From contig JANLTP010000005.1 in the NCBI GenBank assembly GCA_031363055.1, positions 1-25,243 of the forward strand: a stretch of DNA of 25,243 bases, in the 5' to 3' direction. The position numbers were made by a program, and so were the translations under genes. The DNA comes from JANLTP01 sp031363055 (GTDB lineage Bacteria; Pseudomonadota; Gammaproteobacteria; Burkholderiales; Burkholderiaceae_E). Numbering within the stretch: position 1 is the stretch's first letter; every line of letters begins with the position of its first letter. The notes under the pieces are model-generated. The model did not search any database. It saw only the letters and a program-made list of their open reading frames with translations, and was not told the origin of the DNA. Positions 1-7,830 of the stretch are shown here, piece by piece.

Positions 1-129
1 GAACAGCAAAAACACCACGCCGGCTGCCGCGCCGACCGGCTTCTCGCGAAATATCCTGACGACGAATTCGAGTACCGGCCCCCGGCGTACGGGAACCAGG
101 CCAGGGATCGCTTCTACGGCTGCATTCAT
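1..129 (-). CDS. ABC transporter permease, DppC-like (partial, N-terminus)
   Basis: Only the first 43 codons are inside the window; the gene continues past the left edge. The ATG is at 129-127 and the peptide starts MNAAVEAIPGLVPVRRGPVL, continuing into FREKPVGAAAGVVFLLF. A short cytoplasmic N-terminus, an FREKP-like stretch and the start of a first membrane helix are typical of the second inner-membrane subunit (DppC/OppC) of peptide/nickel/opine ABC importers. It lies 71 bp downstream of the DppB-like gene on the same strand, the usual B-C order, so the two probably form the heterodimeric channel. Assignment rests on the short N-terminus plus context. Confidence 0.72.
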   Translation of the reverse strand, partial: MNAAVEAIPGLVPVRRGPVLEFVVRIFREKPVGAAAGVVFLLF

Positions 130-200
130 CGCCCGGCCACCTCAGATTCGTGAACAGCATACAGAAAAGAGTCCATCAAGGAGTACGTAAAAGCGCACAT

Positions 201-1157
201 TCAGGCACGCACCCGTACCCGTGGGTCGAGCATTCCATAACTCAGATCAACCAGCAGATTGATCAACATGACGGCCACCCCAACCACCAGGAAAACCCCC
301 GTGATGATCGGGTAATCGCGGGTATTGACGGCTTCAAGCAGCAGGTTACCCATGCCCGGAATACCGAAAATCTGCTCGAGAATGACCGTGCCGCCGATGA
401 TCAGCGGTGCTTGCAGCCCGATCAGGGTGACAACCGGAATCAGCGCGTTGCGCAAGGCGTGGCGCATGACCACGAGTTTTTCGGGCAAGCCCTTGGCCCA
501 AGCCGTGCGGATGTAATCTTGTCGCAGGACCTCAAGCATCATGGTGCGGGTCATACGCATGGTGATGGCCGACAAGGCCGCGCCGAGCACGGCAGCCGGC
601 AGCAGCATTTGTTTGAGATTGCCGACCGGGTCTTCGCGAAACGTAATGTAGCTGACCGGCGGCGACCAACCCCAATAGATGGACGGAATCACCACCACCA
701 TGGTGCCCAGCCAGAAACTGGGGATGGCGAGCAACAGTATTGAAAACGAACGCGTCAAAATATCGCCGGCCGTGTCCTGTCGGATCGCCGAGTAGACACC
801 GATGGGTAAGGCAATGAGGACACCGATCAGCAGCGCCAGGAACCCAAGCTCGGCAGTAATCGGCAGCCGTTCGGCCAGGCGTTCGGTAACGGGAGTCGAT
901 TGCCAAAGCGAGTTGCCCAGATTTCCCTGAAATAACTGGCCGAGCCAGATACCGTACTGCTGCCACATCGGCTTGTCCATGCCGAGCGCCTTGACGAGTG
1001 CTTCGCGGTCCATCTTGCCAGCACTGACGTCGTTCTGACTCAACATCATGTCGATGACGTCGCCCGGAATCAAGCGCACAGTAACGAATACTATGATGCT
1101 GGCGAACAGCAAGGTGGGGATGAGCGCCAGCAAGCGGCGCAAGATGTAGGCCTGCAC
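201..1157 (-). CDS. ABC transporter permease, DppB-like
   Basis: Encodes 318 residues, the usual length for DppB/OppB-family permeases (BPD_transp_1) of peptide, nickel, glutathione or opine importers. Visible family features are the N-terminal YILRRLLALIPTLL helix, the RLIPGD motif just after the first helix, a periplasmic loop, about five more hydrophobic segments, and the cytoplasmic EAA-type loop (AWAKGLPEKLVVMRHALRNA, near residues 220-240) that contacts the ATPase. The C-terminus YGMLDPRVRVRA is also typical. The start is GTG with no clear Shine-Dalgarno; a 21-codon ORF with a good ribosome site ends three bases upstream, so translation may be coupled. No ATPase or binding protein is adjacent inside the window. 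Substrate unknown. Confidence 0.9.
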   Translation of the reverse strand: MQAYILRRLLALIPTLLFASIIVFVTVRLIPGDVIDMMLSQNDVSAGKMDREALVKALGMDKPMWQQYGIWLGQLFQGNLGNSLWQSTPVTERLAERLPITAELGFLALLIGVLIALPIGVYSAIRQDTAGDILTRSFSILLLAIPSFWLGTMVVVIPSIYWGWSPPVSYITFREDPVGNLKQMLLPAAVLGAALSAITMRMTRTMMLEVLRQDYIRTAWAKGLPEKLVVMRHALRNALIPVVTLIGLQAPLIIGGTVILEQIFGIPGMGNLLLEAVNTRDYPIITGVFLVVGVAVMLINLLVDLSYGMLDPRVRVRA

Positions 1158-1160
1158 GAT

Positions 1161-1226
1161 TCAGACTGTGCAGAGCCGCCGGCGGATCACCATCTGATCG
1201 TCGATGAGTTCCTCAAGCCGCCGCAT
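1161..1226 (-). CDS. Short leader ORF (21 aa) upstream of the DppB-like gene
   Basis: An ATG at 1226-1224 is preceded by GGGGGGAGACAAC, a strong purine-rich ribosome site at good spacing. The ORF encodes a charged 21-residue peptide beginning MRRLEELIDDQMVIRRR and stops at 1163-1161, three bases before the GTG of the permease gene, which has no ribosome site of its own. The arrangement looks like a translationally coupled leader. It could instead be a chance ORF, or the tail of a degraded upstream gene. I do not recognise the peptide. Confidence 0.35.
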   Translation of the reverse strand: MRRLEELIDDQMVIRRRLCTV

Positions 1227-1467
1227 GTTGTCTCCCCCCGCTGGCAATCGGTTTTATATGATGACTGGGTAATCACCTTGCTCTCAGGCTAGCACATGCT
1301 GCACTGCGTCGAAAAGGTCCGCGCCCGTTTTGTCGCGATCCGACACTGTGCGCCGTCGAATTGAAACTGAATGATTGCCCGACACTCGCCGCCGTCCGCA
1401 TTTCCTGTGACAATCCGGTGTGGTGATTACGACCCACGCTTGCCAACGCTTGTTCAGGGATATCGCG

Positions 1468-2556
1468 ATGAATTTACCCAGATCGGTCACTATCAATGAC
1501 GACACCATGCGCGAAGGACTGCAGATCGAGAGCGCCTCGATTTCGGTCGACGCCAAGCTGCGATTGCTGGACGCGCTCGGCGATACCGGCGCCAAAGTGA
1601 TCTCGATTGGTTCCTTTGCCAGCCCGAAGTGGACGCCGCAAATGGCCTGTATCGAGGAGATCGCCGAGCGCTTCGTGCCGAAACCGGGCGTGCGCTATAC
1701 CGCCGCCGTGTTCAACAAAAAGGGCTACGACCGCGCCGACGCCTATTTTCCGAAACTCGACGTGCGTCGCAAGGATCGGGGGCCGGGTGCCAGCGTCGAG
1801 CTCTGTGACTCGTTCGCACGGCGAAACTACAACCGCAGCCAGGCTCAGCAAATCGCCGGATTGGACGCCATCATCGCCACCGCCCAGGCCAACGGCACGC
1901 GCCAGGCTTGGGTTGGTATTGGCAATCCATTCGGCTCGAATTTCGAAGGCGCGTTCAGCCTCAAGCAACGCATGGACCTGCTGGCATTGATGATCGGCAA
2001 GTGGCAGGCCGCCGGTATCAAGGTCAACCGGGTCGGAATTTATGAAGCCATGGGCTGGAATATGCCGCATCAGGTGCGCGAAACGCTGACGGCGATCCGC
2101 GAGCGCTGGCCCGATGTCACCAGCTTTCATATGCATTTGCATAACCAGCGCGGCGCGACCCTGGCCAGTTATTATGAATCCCTGCAGCTCGGTGCCAATG
2201 AATTCGACACCTGCCTGGGTGGCATGGGTGGCTGCCCTTACTGCGGCAATGGCCGTGCCGCCGGACATGTGCCGACCGAAGATCTGGTCGATATGTGTCA
2301 TGAAATGGGCATCGAAACCGGCTTCAAGCTCGACAAACTGATTGAGGCCGTCGCCGTGGCCGAGGAAGTCGTCGGCCATGCCCTGTGGGGCCATGTGTCG
2401 AAATCCGGGCCGCGCCCGCATGGCAAGGATCTGTACCCGATCAATATGCCCTTTGTTGAAACGCTCGAAGAAGCCGCCCATTTTCGCAAGGGCGCACAAG
2501 TGTACGAAGGGCAGCTTTCACCCTGGCGCGAAAACGACGCGTTGTTGCGCAAATGA
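1468..2556 (+). CDS. HMG-CoA lyase-like protein (DRE-TIM metallolyase family)
   Basis: Predicted to cleave (or condense) a beta-hydroxy-beta-methylacyl-CoA such as HMG-CoA; the exact substrate is not determined. I chose ATG 1468 because AGGGA lies 7 bp upstream, giving 362 residues; an in-frame upstream GTG at 1420 has weaker support. Family marks are DDTMREGLQ at 11-19 (the catalytic Arg plus acidic metal ligand, Glu where HMG-CoA lyase has Asp), the metal-binding HxH in HMHLHN (H223, H225) and the active-site loop GGMGGCPYCGNG (C256), ending in the usual TEDLVDMC. About 60 residues longer than minimal bacterial HMG-CoA lyases. It precedes the GST gene and a biotin carboxylase operon, the set used in leucine and acyclic-terpene breakdown, where a lyase performs the last cleavage. 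LiuE-like is plausible; another acyl-CoA lyase remains possible. Confidence 0.82.
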   Translation: MNLPRSVTINDDTMREGLQIESASISVDAKLRLLDALGDTGAKVISIGSFASPKWTPQMACIEEIAERFVPKPGVRYTAAVFNKKGYDRADAYFPKLDVRRKDRGPGASVELCDSFARRNYNRSQAQQIAGLDAIIATAQANGTRQAWVGIGNPFGSNFEGAFSLKQRMDLLALMIGKWQAAGIKVNRVGIYEAMGWNMPHQVRETLTAIRERWPDVTSFHMHLHNQRGATLASYYESLQLGANEFDTCLGGMGGCPYCGNGRAAGHVPTEDLVDMCHEMGIETGFKLDKLIEAVAVAEEVVGHALWGHVSKSGPRPHGKDLYPINMPFVETLEEAAHFRKGAQVYEGQLSPWRENDALLRK

Positions 2557-2575
2557 TCAAGGAGCGCTGTAGCGT

Positions 2576-3187
2576 ATGACCCTGAAGCTCTACCACTGCA
2601 CGCGCGCCCGCTCCATGCGACCGCTTTGGACCCTGCTCGAAATGGGCCTTCCGCATGAGTTGATCGTCATGCCATTTCCACCGCGCGTGACGACCCGCGA
2701 GTACCTGAAGATCAACCCCTTGGGTACCATTCCCTGCCTGATCGACGGCGACGTCAAGATGACCGAGTCGGCCGGCATTTGCCAATACCTGGTCGAGCGT
2801 TATGGCCCGACCGAGTTGGCGGTGCGGGTTGATGAACCCGATTACGGCGTCTACTTGAACTGGCTGCATCGCAGCGACGCGACCTTGACGTTCCCGCAAA
2901 CCCTGGTGCTGCGCTACACCCGGCTCGAACCCGAGGCCAGGCGTAACCCGCAGGTTGCTGAGGACTACCGCAAATGGTTCCTGGCACGCCTGCGCTGTGT
3001 TGAAGAGGCGACGGCCGATCGCCAATACTTGTGCGCGCATCGCTTCACGGTGGCCGACATCTGTATTACTTATGTATTGGTGCTAGCCCAGTCCCTTGGG
3101 ATTGACGAGGCATTCACGCCGAACATCAAGCGCTATTGGGATCACATAACCGCGCGACCGGCCTATCTCAAGGCGTTCGAGCTCTAG
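2576..3187 (+). CDS. Glutathione S-transferase family protein
   Basis: Encodes 203 residues with the two-domain GST layout. The N-terminal thioredoxin-like domain starts LKLYHCTRARSMRP, with a Ser/Arg-rich site after strand 1; NPLGTIPCLIDGD (about 47-59) carries the cis-Pro, and MTESAGICQYL (about 62-72) is the glutathione-binding ES-like motif. The all-alpha C-terminal domain contains CAHRFTVADICITYVL, the conserved folding motif of the GST C-domain. The start has AAGGAG 10 bp upstream. It follows the lyase gene by 19 bp and is probably co-transcribed. Its role there (maleylacetoacetate-type isomerisation, detoxification or glutathione-dependent cleavage) cannot be told from sequence. Confidence 0.9.
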   Translation: MTLKLYHCTRARSMRPLWTLLEMGLPHELIVMPFPPRVTTREYLKINPLGTIPCLIDGDVKMTESAGICQYLVERYGPTELAVRVDEPDYGVYLNWLHRSDATLTFPQTLVLRYTRLEPEARRNPQVAEDYRKWFLARLRCVEEATADRQYLCAHRFTVADICITYVLVLAQSLGIDEAFTPNIKRYWDHITARPAYLKAFEL

Positions 3188-3376
3188 TCCGTTTGCGATC
3201 AGGTAGGAGTACGCTTGGTTTGGTTTCTGCCTGGGTAGATCCCGTTTAGTCAGGGTCCTGCTTGGTTAGACGTTCGTCAGATGAGATTTGAAATCAGTCA
3301 AATGGTTACACCGTAGAATCTACAAATCACTTTAACAGTATCGCTTAAAATAAATCACATGAATAAATTACGTTAA

Positions 3377-3394
3377 ATTATTGATTACAATAAT
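3377..3394. promoter_or_regulatory. AT-rich inverted repeat upstream of the carboxylase operon (candidate operator)
   Basis: The 251-bp gap before the carboxylase operon becomes strikingly AT-rich from about 3280. It contains a perfect inverted repeat, ATTATTG-ATTA-CAATAAT (7-bp arms, 4-nt centre), 45 bp before the start codon. A second, overlapping GATTA-N6-TAATC repeat lies at 3383-3398. TTGAAA (3288-3293) and TAGAAT (3314-3319), 20 bp apart, resemble a long-spacer promoter of the type used by MerR-family activators; this is a weak match. AAGGAG (3429-3434) is the ribosome site. No regulator gene is adjacent. Confidence 0.35.
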
Positions 3395-3438
3395 AATCTA
3401 ATGAATATTTAGACGATAACGCCTGATCAAGGAGCAAC

Positions 3439-5073
3439 ATGCCGGTTTTAGCGTCTCAGCTCGACCAACGTTCGGACTCATTCAAGATAAATCGCGACCA
3501 CATGCTGGCGACCCTGACTACGCTGGACGGTTTGTATGCCGAAGCGGCGGCTGGCGGTGGCGAGGAAACGCTGGCTCGATTGCGCCAGCGCGGCAAGTTG
3601 CCGCTGCGTGAACGAATCTCGCTGGTACTGGATCAGGATTCGCCCTTTCTGGAAATCAGCCCGTTGGCTGCCTGGCGCTCCAACTTCAATGTTGGCTCGG
3701 GTTTTGTGGTCGGTATCGGCGTCATCGAAGGCGTTGAATGTGTCATTCTCGGCCACGACCCGTCCGTGCGCGCGGGTGCGTTCAATGCGTTCAATTCGAA
3801 GAAGCTTATGCGCGGCCTCGAGATCGCGCGCAGCAACCGCATGCCATACGTGCAGTTCGTCGAATCGGCCGGCGCCGATTTGCGAGGCGACTCCGGGGAG
3901 CGCGATCCGGAAGCCGCGATCCGCCGTGAGGTCGGCCATTTTGCGGAATCCGGTCGCCTGTTCTATGAAATCACCGAACTCTCGAAATTGCGGATTCCGA
4001 CCATTTCGCTGGTATTCGGCGCGTCGACCGCCGGTGGCGCCTACCAACCCGGCATGAGTGACTACAACATCTTTATTCGCGGTCAGTCGAAGGTCTTTCT
4101 GGGCGGCCCGCCGCTGGTCAAGATGGCGACCGGTGAAGATGCCGACGAAGAAAGCCTGGGCGGCGCCCAGATGCATTGCGCGGTATCCGGGCTCGGTGAC
4201 TATCTGGCCGAAGATGAGATGGACGGCATCGGCATTTGTCGCGAGGTGGTTCGACACCTGAATTGGCGCAAGGAAGGCCCCGAGCCGTCCTTGCCGGGCG
4301 ATGATCCGATTCACGATCCGGAAGACCTGCTGGGCATGGTCTCGCCGGACTTGCGTACCCCGTTTGACATGCGCGAAGTCATCGGCCGAATCGTTGATGG
4401 TTCGCGCTTTGAAGAGTTCAAGGCGCTCTACGGCCCGACACTGGTGACCGGCTGGGCATCGATTCACGGCTACCCGATCGGCGTGCTGGCCAATAACGGC
4501 GCATTGTTCTCGGAGTCTTCCGAGAAGGCCGCGCAGTTCATTCAACTGTGCAATCAGATCGACGTGCCGCTACTCTTTTTGCACAACATCACCGGCTTCA
4601 TTGTCGGCACCGACTTCGAGCAGAACGGCATCACCAAGAACGGCTCGAAAATGATCAATGCCGTGTCAAACTCCACGGTACCGCACCTGACCGTCATTTG
4701 TGGCGCGTCCTATGGCGCTGGCAATTACGGCATGAGCGGGCGCGCGTTTGGCACCCGCTTCAACTTCATATGGCCGACCGCAAAAATTGCTGTCATGGGA
4801 CCCAAGCAGATGGCCGGGGTCATGTCCATCGTCCAGCGCTCGGCCACCGAACGACGCGGCGAGGTCTTCGATGAAGCCGCCAATGACAAACGAGTCGCTG
4901 CGGTCGAGCATTGGGCCGAAGAGCGCTCCAAGGGCCTGTTCGCAACCTCGCGGGTATCCGATGACGGCATGATTGATCCAAGAGATACCCGAACCGTGCT
5001 GGCCATCGCGCTGTCGGCCTGTCACAACAGAGCCGTCAAGGGCACCAAGGAGTTTGGCACATGGCGAATGTAA
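3439..5073 (+). CDS. Acyl-CoA carboxylase, carboxyltransferase (beta) subunit
   Basis: Transfers CO2 from carboxybiotin to an acyl-CoA. The 544-residue length fits MccB/AtuC/PccB-type subunits. The N-terminal crotonase-like half carries GASTAGGAYQPGMSD (194-208) and VFLGGPPLVKMATGE (219-233); the C-terminal half carries GFIVGTDFEQNGITKNGSKM and GASYGAGNYGM (from about 422). These are the two oxyanion-hole regions, and the protein ends EFGTWRM. The overall pattern is nearest the methylcrotonyl/geranyl-CoA carboxylase branch, but VMGPKQMAGVM replaces the VMGGEQAA usual in that branch, so the substrate may differ. AAGGAG lies 4 bp before the ATG. First gene of the operon; its last 13 bases overlap the biotin carboxylase gene. 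Confidence 0.92.
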   Translation: MPVLASQLDQRSDSFKINRDHMLATLTTLDGLYAEAAAGGGEETLARLRQRGKLPLRERISLVLDQDSPFLEISPLAAWRSNFNVGSGFVVGIGVIEGVECVILGHDPSVRAGAFNAFNSKKLMRGLEIARSNRMPYVQFVESAGADLRGDSGERDPEAAIRREVGHFAESGRLFYEITELSKLRIPTISLVFGASTAGGAYQPGMSDYNIFIRGQSKVFLGGPPLVKMATGEDADEESLGGAQMHCAVSGLGDYLAEDEMDGIGICREVVRHLNWRKEGPEPSLPGDDPIHDPEDLLGMVSPDLRTPFDMREVIGRIVDGSRFEEFKALYGPTLVTGWASIHGYPIGVLANNGALFSESSEKAAQFIQLCNQIDVPLLFLHNITGFIVGTDFEQNGITKNGSKMINAVSNSTVPHLTVICGASYGAGNYGMSGRAFGTRFNFIWPTAKIAVMGPKQMAGVMSIVQRSATERRGEVFDEAANDKRVAAVEHWAEERSKGLFATSRVSDDGMIDPRDTRTVLAIALSACHNRAVKGTKEFGTWRM

Positions 5074-7061
5074 AGAAGGCGCCGATCAAACCGATCAGCC
5101 GCCTGCTGGTCGCCAATCGCGGTGAAATCGCGCGGCGCATCATGCGCACCGCGCGGCAAATGGGCATCGGCACGGTAGCCATTTATGCCGACGGTGATGC
5201 CGATGCACCGTTTGTTCACGAGGCCGACAATGCGATCGCGCTGAACGGGCGCAGCTCGACCGAGACCTATCTGGATATCGACAAGGTGCTGGCGGCCTGC
5301 CGACGCGGCGGCGCCGACGCCGTTCATCCGGGTTATGGTTTTCTGTCCGAGAATGCGGCTTTTGCGCAAGCCGTCATTGACCAGGGCCTGAGCTGGATCG
5401 GCCCGTCGCCTGCGGCCATCCGCGGCATTGGCGACAAACTGGCAGCCAAGCGACTCATGCAAACGATTCAGGTGCCGACCCTGGATGCTCATGAAATCAG
5501 CAGTGACCGCGATGCAGCCAAGGCTGCCGAAAAAATCGGCTATCCGGTCCTGATCAAGGCGGCGGCCGGCGGCGGCGGACGCGGCATGCGCATTGTTGAA
5601 TCGCCAGCGGGCCTGGCCCAGGCGATCGCCAGCGCGCGTCGCGAAGCGACCGCCTCGTTCAAGGACGGTACCGTTTTTCTCGAGCGTTGGCTGACGAAAT
5701 CGCGGCATGTCGAGATCCAGATTCTCGGCGATCAACACGGTAATCTGGTTCACCTGTTCGAGCGTGAATGTTCGATTCAACGGCGCCATCAGAAAATTAT
5801 CGAAGAGGCGCCCTCGCCTGCGGTAACGCCCGAATTGCGTGAACGCATGGGCCAGGCCGCTTTGAAAGCGGCGCGCGCCATTGGCTACTACTCAACCGGT
5901 ACGGCCGAGTTTCTGGTCAGTGGCGACGAGTTCTTCTTTCTCGAGGTCAATACCCGGCTGCAGGTCGAACATCCAGTCACCGAGGCGATCACCGGCCTTG
6001 ATCTCGTACGCGAACAGATTCGGGTCGCCGAGGGCGAGGCGCTGGCCTTTGCACAGTCTGATTTGCAGATCACGGGACATGCGATCGAGGCACGCCTTTG
6101 CGCCGAAAATCCGGCCAACGACTTCCTGCCGACGCCCGGTACCGTCGAGATCTGGCAACCGGCCGAGGGCGTCGGCTTGCGCTACGACGCCGGCATTGCA
6201 TCGGGCAGCACCATCGGCGTTGAGTTCGATCCGATGATCGCCAAGGTAATTGCCTATGGCCCGACCCGGCGCGAGGCCGCCGCCCGGCTGGCCCGAGCGC
6301 TCGAGTTGACACGCATACAGGGTATTACCCATAACCGCGACTTCCTGGTGGCCTGCTTGCGCTCGCCGGCGTTTCTGGCGGGCGACACCACCACCGACTT
6401 CATTGAACGGGTGGCACCGCGCGCAATTCGCGAACCCGCCCAATCGGAGCTGGAACTGGTCGCCATTGCCGCTGCCCTGTTCGCGCGTTCGCGCCGACGG
6501 GCGCAGGCCAAGGTACAGAAAAGCATCATCGGCGGCTTTCGCAACTCACATATGCCACCCGAAATCATGCGCTATCGCGCCGGCACGCAGGCGCTGACGG
6601 TCAGCTATCTGAACAACCGCGACGGCAGCTTCGCCGTGAAGATCAATGAGCGGTCCTGCTCTGTCCGCGTGTTTGCTACCAGTGCCAACGGCATTGACCT
6701 TGAGCTCGATGGCCAGCGCAACACGGTCGCCATCACGGTGATGGCCGACCGGCAATTGATCCACGGGCCCGGCGGCGATGTTGAACTTCGCGAGTTGCCG
6801 CGTTACCCGATCCCCGAGCGCGCCGAGTTCCGTGGTGCGATGTTGGCGCCGATGCCTGGCAAGGTGTTATCGATTGCGGTTCCCGAAGGCGCCGAAGTCG
6901 AAGCCGGCCAGTTGCTGTTGATCCTCGAGGCCATGAAGATGGAGCATCGGATTACGGCGCCCTCCAAGGGTGTCGTCAAAGCGCTGAAAATAGCCGAGGG
7001 CGATCAGGTCGCCAATGGCGCCCTGCTGGTCGTGTTCGAGGAAAATAATGTCGGGGACTGA
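5061..7061 (+). CDS. Acyl-CoA carboxylase, biotin carboxylase/biotin carrier (alpha) subunit
   Basis: ATP-dependently carboxylates its own biotin and presents it to the carboxyltransferase encoded just upstream. The 666 residues hold the standard domains: biotin carboxylase N-domain (LLVANRGEIARRI, 15-27), ATP-grasp with GGGGRGM (170-176) and the catalytic EVNTRLQVEHPVTE (295-308), biotin carboxylase C-domain to about 450, a linker that in this family holds the subunit-interaction (BT) domain, and a C-terminal biotinyl domain with EAMKMEH, the biotinylated lysine being about K626. Length and fusion match MccA/AtuF rather than separate AccB and AccC. It overlaps the previous gene by 13 bp and the next by 14 bp, which suggests coupled translation and a fixed complex. 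Confidence 0.95.
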   Translation: MANVKKAPIKPISRLLVANRGEIARRIMRTARQMGIGTVAIYADGDADAPFVHEADNAIALNGRSSTETYLDIDKVLAACRRGGADAVHPGYGFLSENAAFAQAVIDQGLSWIGPSPAAIRGIGDKLAAKRLMQTIQVPTLDAHEISSDRDAAKAAEKIGYPVLIKAAAGGGGRGMRIVESPAGLAQAIASARREATASFKDGTVFLERWLTKSRHVEIQILGDQHGNLVHLFERECSIQRRHQKIIEEAPSPAVTPELRERMGQAALKAARAIGYYSTGTAEFLVSGDEFFFLEVNTRLQVEHPVTEAITGLDLVREQIRVAEGEALAFAQSDLQITGHAIEARLCAENPANDFLPTPGTVEIWQPAEGVGLRYDAGIASGSTIGVEFDPMIAKVIAYGPTRREAAARLARALELTRIQGITHNRDFLVACLRSPAFLAGDTTTDFIERVAPRAIREPAQSELELVAIAAALFARSRRRAQAKVQKSIIGGFRNSHMPPEIMRYRAGTQALTVSYLNNRDGSFAVKINERSCSVRVFATSANGIDLELDGQRNTVAITVMADRQLIHGPGGDVELRELPRYPIPERAEFRGAMLAPMPGKVLSIAVPEGAEVEAGQLLLILEAMKMEHRITAPSKGVVKALKIAEGDQVANGALLVVFEENNVGD

Positions 7062-7830
7062 ATCGACGCTTTACGAAGTCCGGCAAGGGGCGGCCTGGAT
7101 CACGCTGAACCGGCCGCACAATCGTAATGCCTTATCGGCGGTCCTGGTCAATGAGATCTACGACCACCTGCAAGTCGCGAATGACGATCCGGCCGCCCGC
7201 TGCATCGTCATCACTGGCACGGGCGCCGCCTTCTGTGCCGGCGCCGACCTGAAAAATCCCCCTGGCCAGTCAGCCGATGGCGGCCGCGCCGTAGCCTACC
7301 CCGATCTGCTCAAGCGGGTCATGGCGAGCCCGAAACCGGTCATTGTCGCCGTCAACGGCGCCGCCTTTGCCGGCGGCCTGGGACTGGTGGGCGCGGCTGA
7401 TATCGTGATTACCGCCAATGACGTTCTGTACAGTTTTTCCGAGGTTCGAATCGGAGTGATTCCGGCCATCATCGCTGTCGTCTGCATGCCGAAACTCGGG
7501 CAACATCACGCCATGAAATTATTCGTCACTGGCGAGCGCTTTACCGGTGAGCGTGCCGTCGAAATGGGCTTTGCTCATCGCGCCGTTTCGCAGGATCAGT
7601 TGCACAGCGCTGTACAGGAGGAGATCGACATGATCTGCCTTGGGGGGCCGATCGCGGTGGTGGAATGCAAAAAGCTTGCGCGCCGCGTCCCGCAGCTTGC
7701 GATCGACGAAGGCTTCGCCGAAATGGCGGTCTGGAGCAAGCGCATGTTCGGTACGCCAGAGGCTGCCGAAGGCATGGCGGCGTTTCGCGAAAAGCGTCAG
7801 GCCTCCTGGATCAAGGAACCCATTAAATGA
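7048..7830 (+). CDS. Enoyl-CoA hydratase family protein, LiuC/methylglutaconyl-CoA hydratase-like
   Basis: Crotonase-fold protein of 260 residues, predicted to hydrate the carboxylated enoyl-CoA made by the upstream carboxylase. I chose ATG 7048 (GAGGA upstream); the longer frame from 7015 only adds residues inside the biotin carboxylase gene. It has the CoA-binding FCAGADLK (62-69) and oxyanion-hole GAAFAGGLGL (104-113). Of the two classical glutamates, the first position is Gly112 and the second is kept as E132 in SFSEVRIG. As I recall, this single-Glu SEVRIG pattern is usual in the LiuC/AtuE-like branch. It overlaps its neighbours by 14 bp upstream and 4 bp (ATGA) downstream. Confidence 0.88.
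   Translation: MSGTESTLYEVRQGAAWITLNRPHNRNALSAVLVNEIYDHLQVANDDPAARCIVITGTGAAFCAGADLKNPPGQSADGGRAVAYPDLLKRVMASPKPVIVAVNGAAFAGGLGLVGAADIVITANDVLYSFSEVRIGVIPAIIAVVCMPKLGQHHAMKLFVTGERFTGERAVEMGFAHRAVSQDQLHSAVQEEIDMICLGGPIAVVECKKLARRVPQLAIDEGFAEMAVWSKRMFGTPEAAEGMAAFREKRQASWIKEPIK

Noticed and set aside
150..743. 197-codon plus-strand frame over the DppB-like permease
   Set aside because: His/Gln/Asp-rich shadow of a membrane protein; no conserved motif.
1474..2499. 341-codon open frame antisense to the lyase gene
   Set aside because: High GC with G/C third positions leaves the opposite strand open; the peptide has no recognisable domain and the plus-strand frame has clear lyase motifs.
3188..3275. 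Loose repeats of TGCTTGGTTAG/TGCCTGGGTAG after the GST gene
   Set aside because: Units differ in length and spacing (31-52 bp); not convincing as a tandem array, mentioned only as context.
2554..3435. TGATCAAGGAGC present before both the GST and carboxyltransferase starts
   Set aside because: Twelve bases including the Shine-Dalgarno core; coincidence or shared ribosome-site context is sufficient explanation.
3478..4545. 355-codon open frame antisense to the carboxyltransferase
   Set aside because: Frame openness caused by codon bias of the real gene; no ribosome site or motif.
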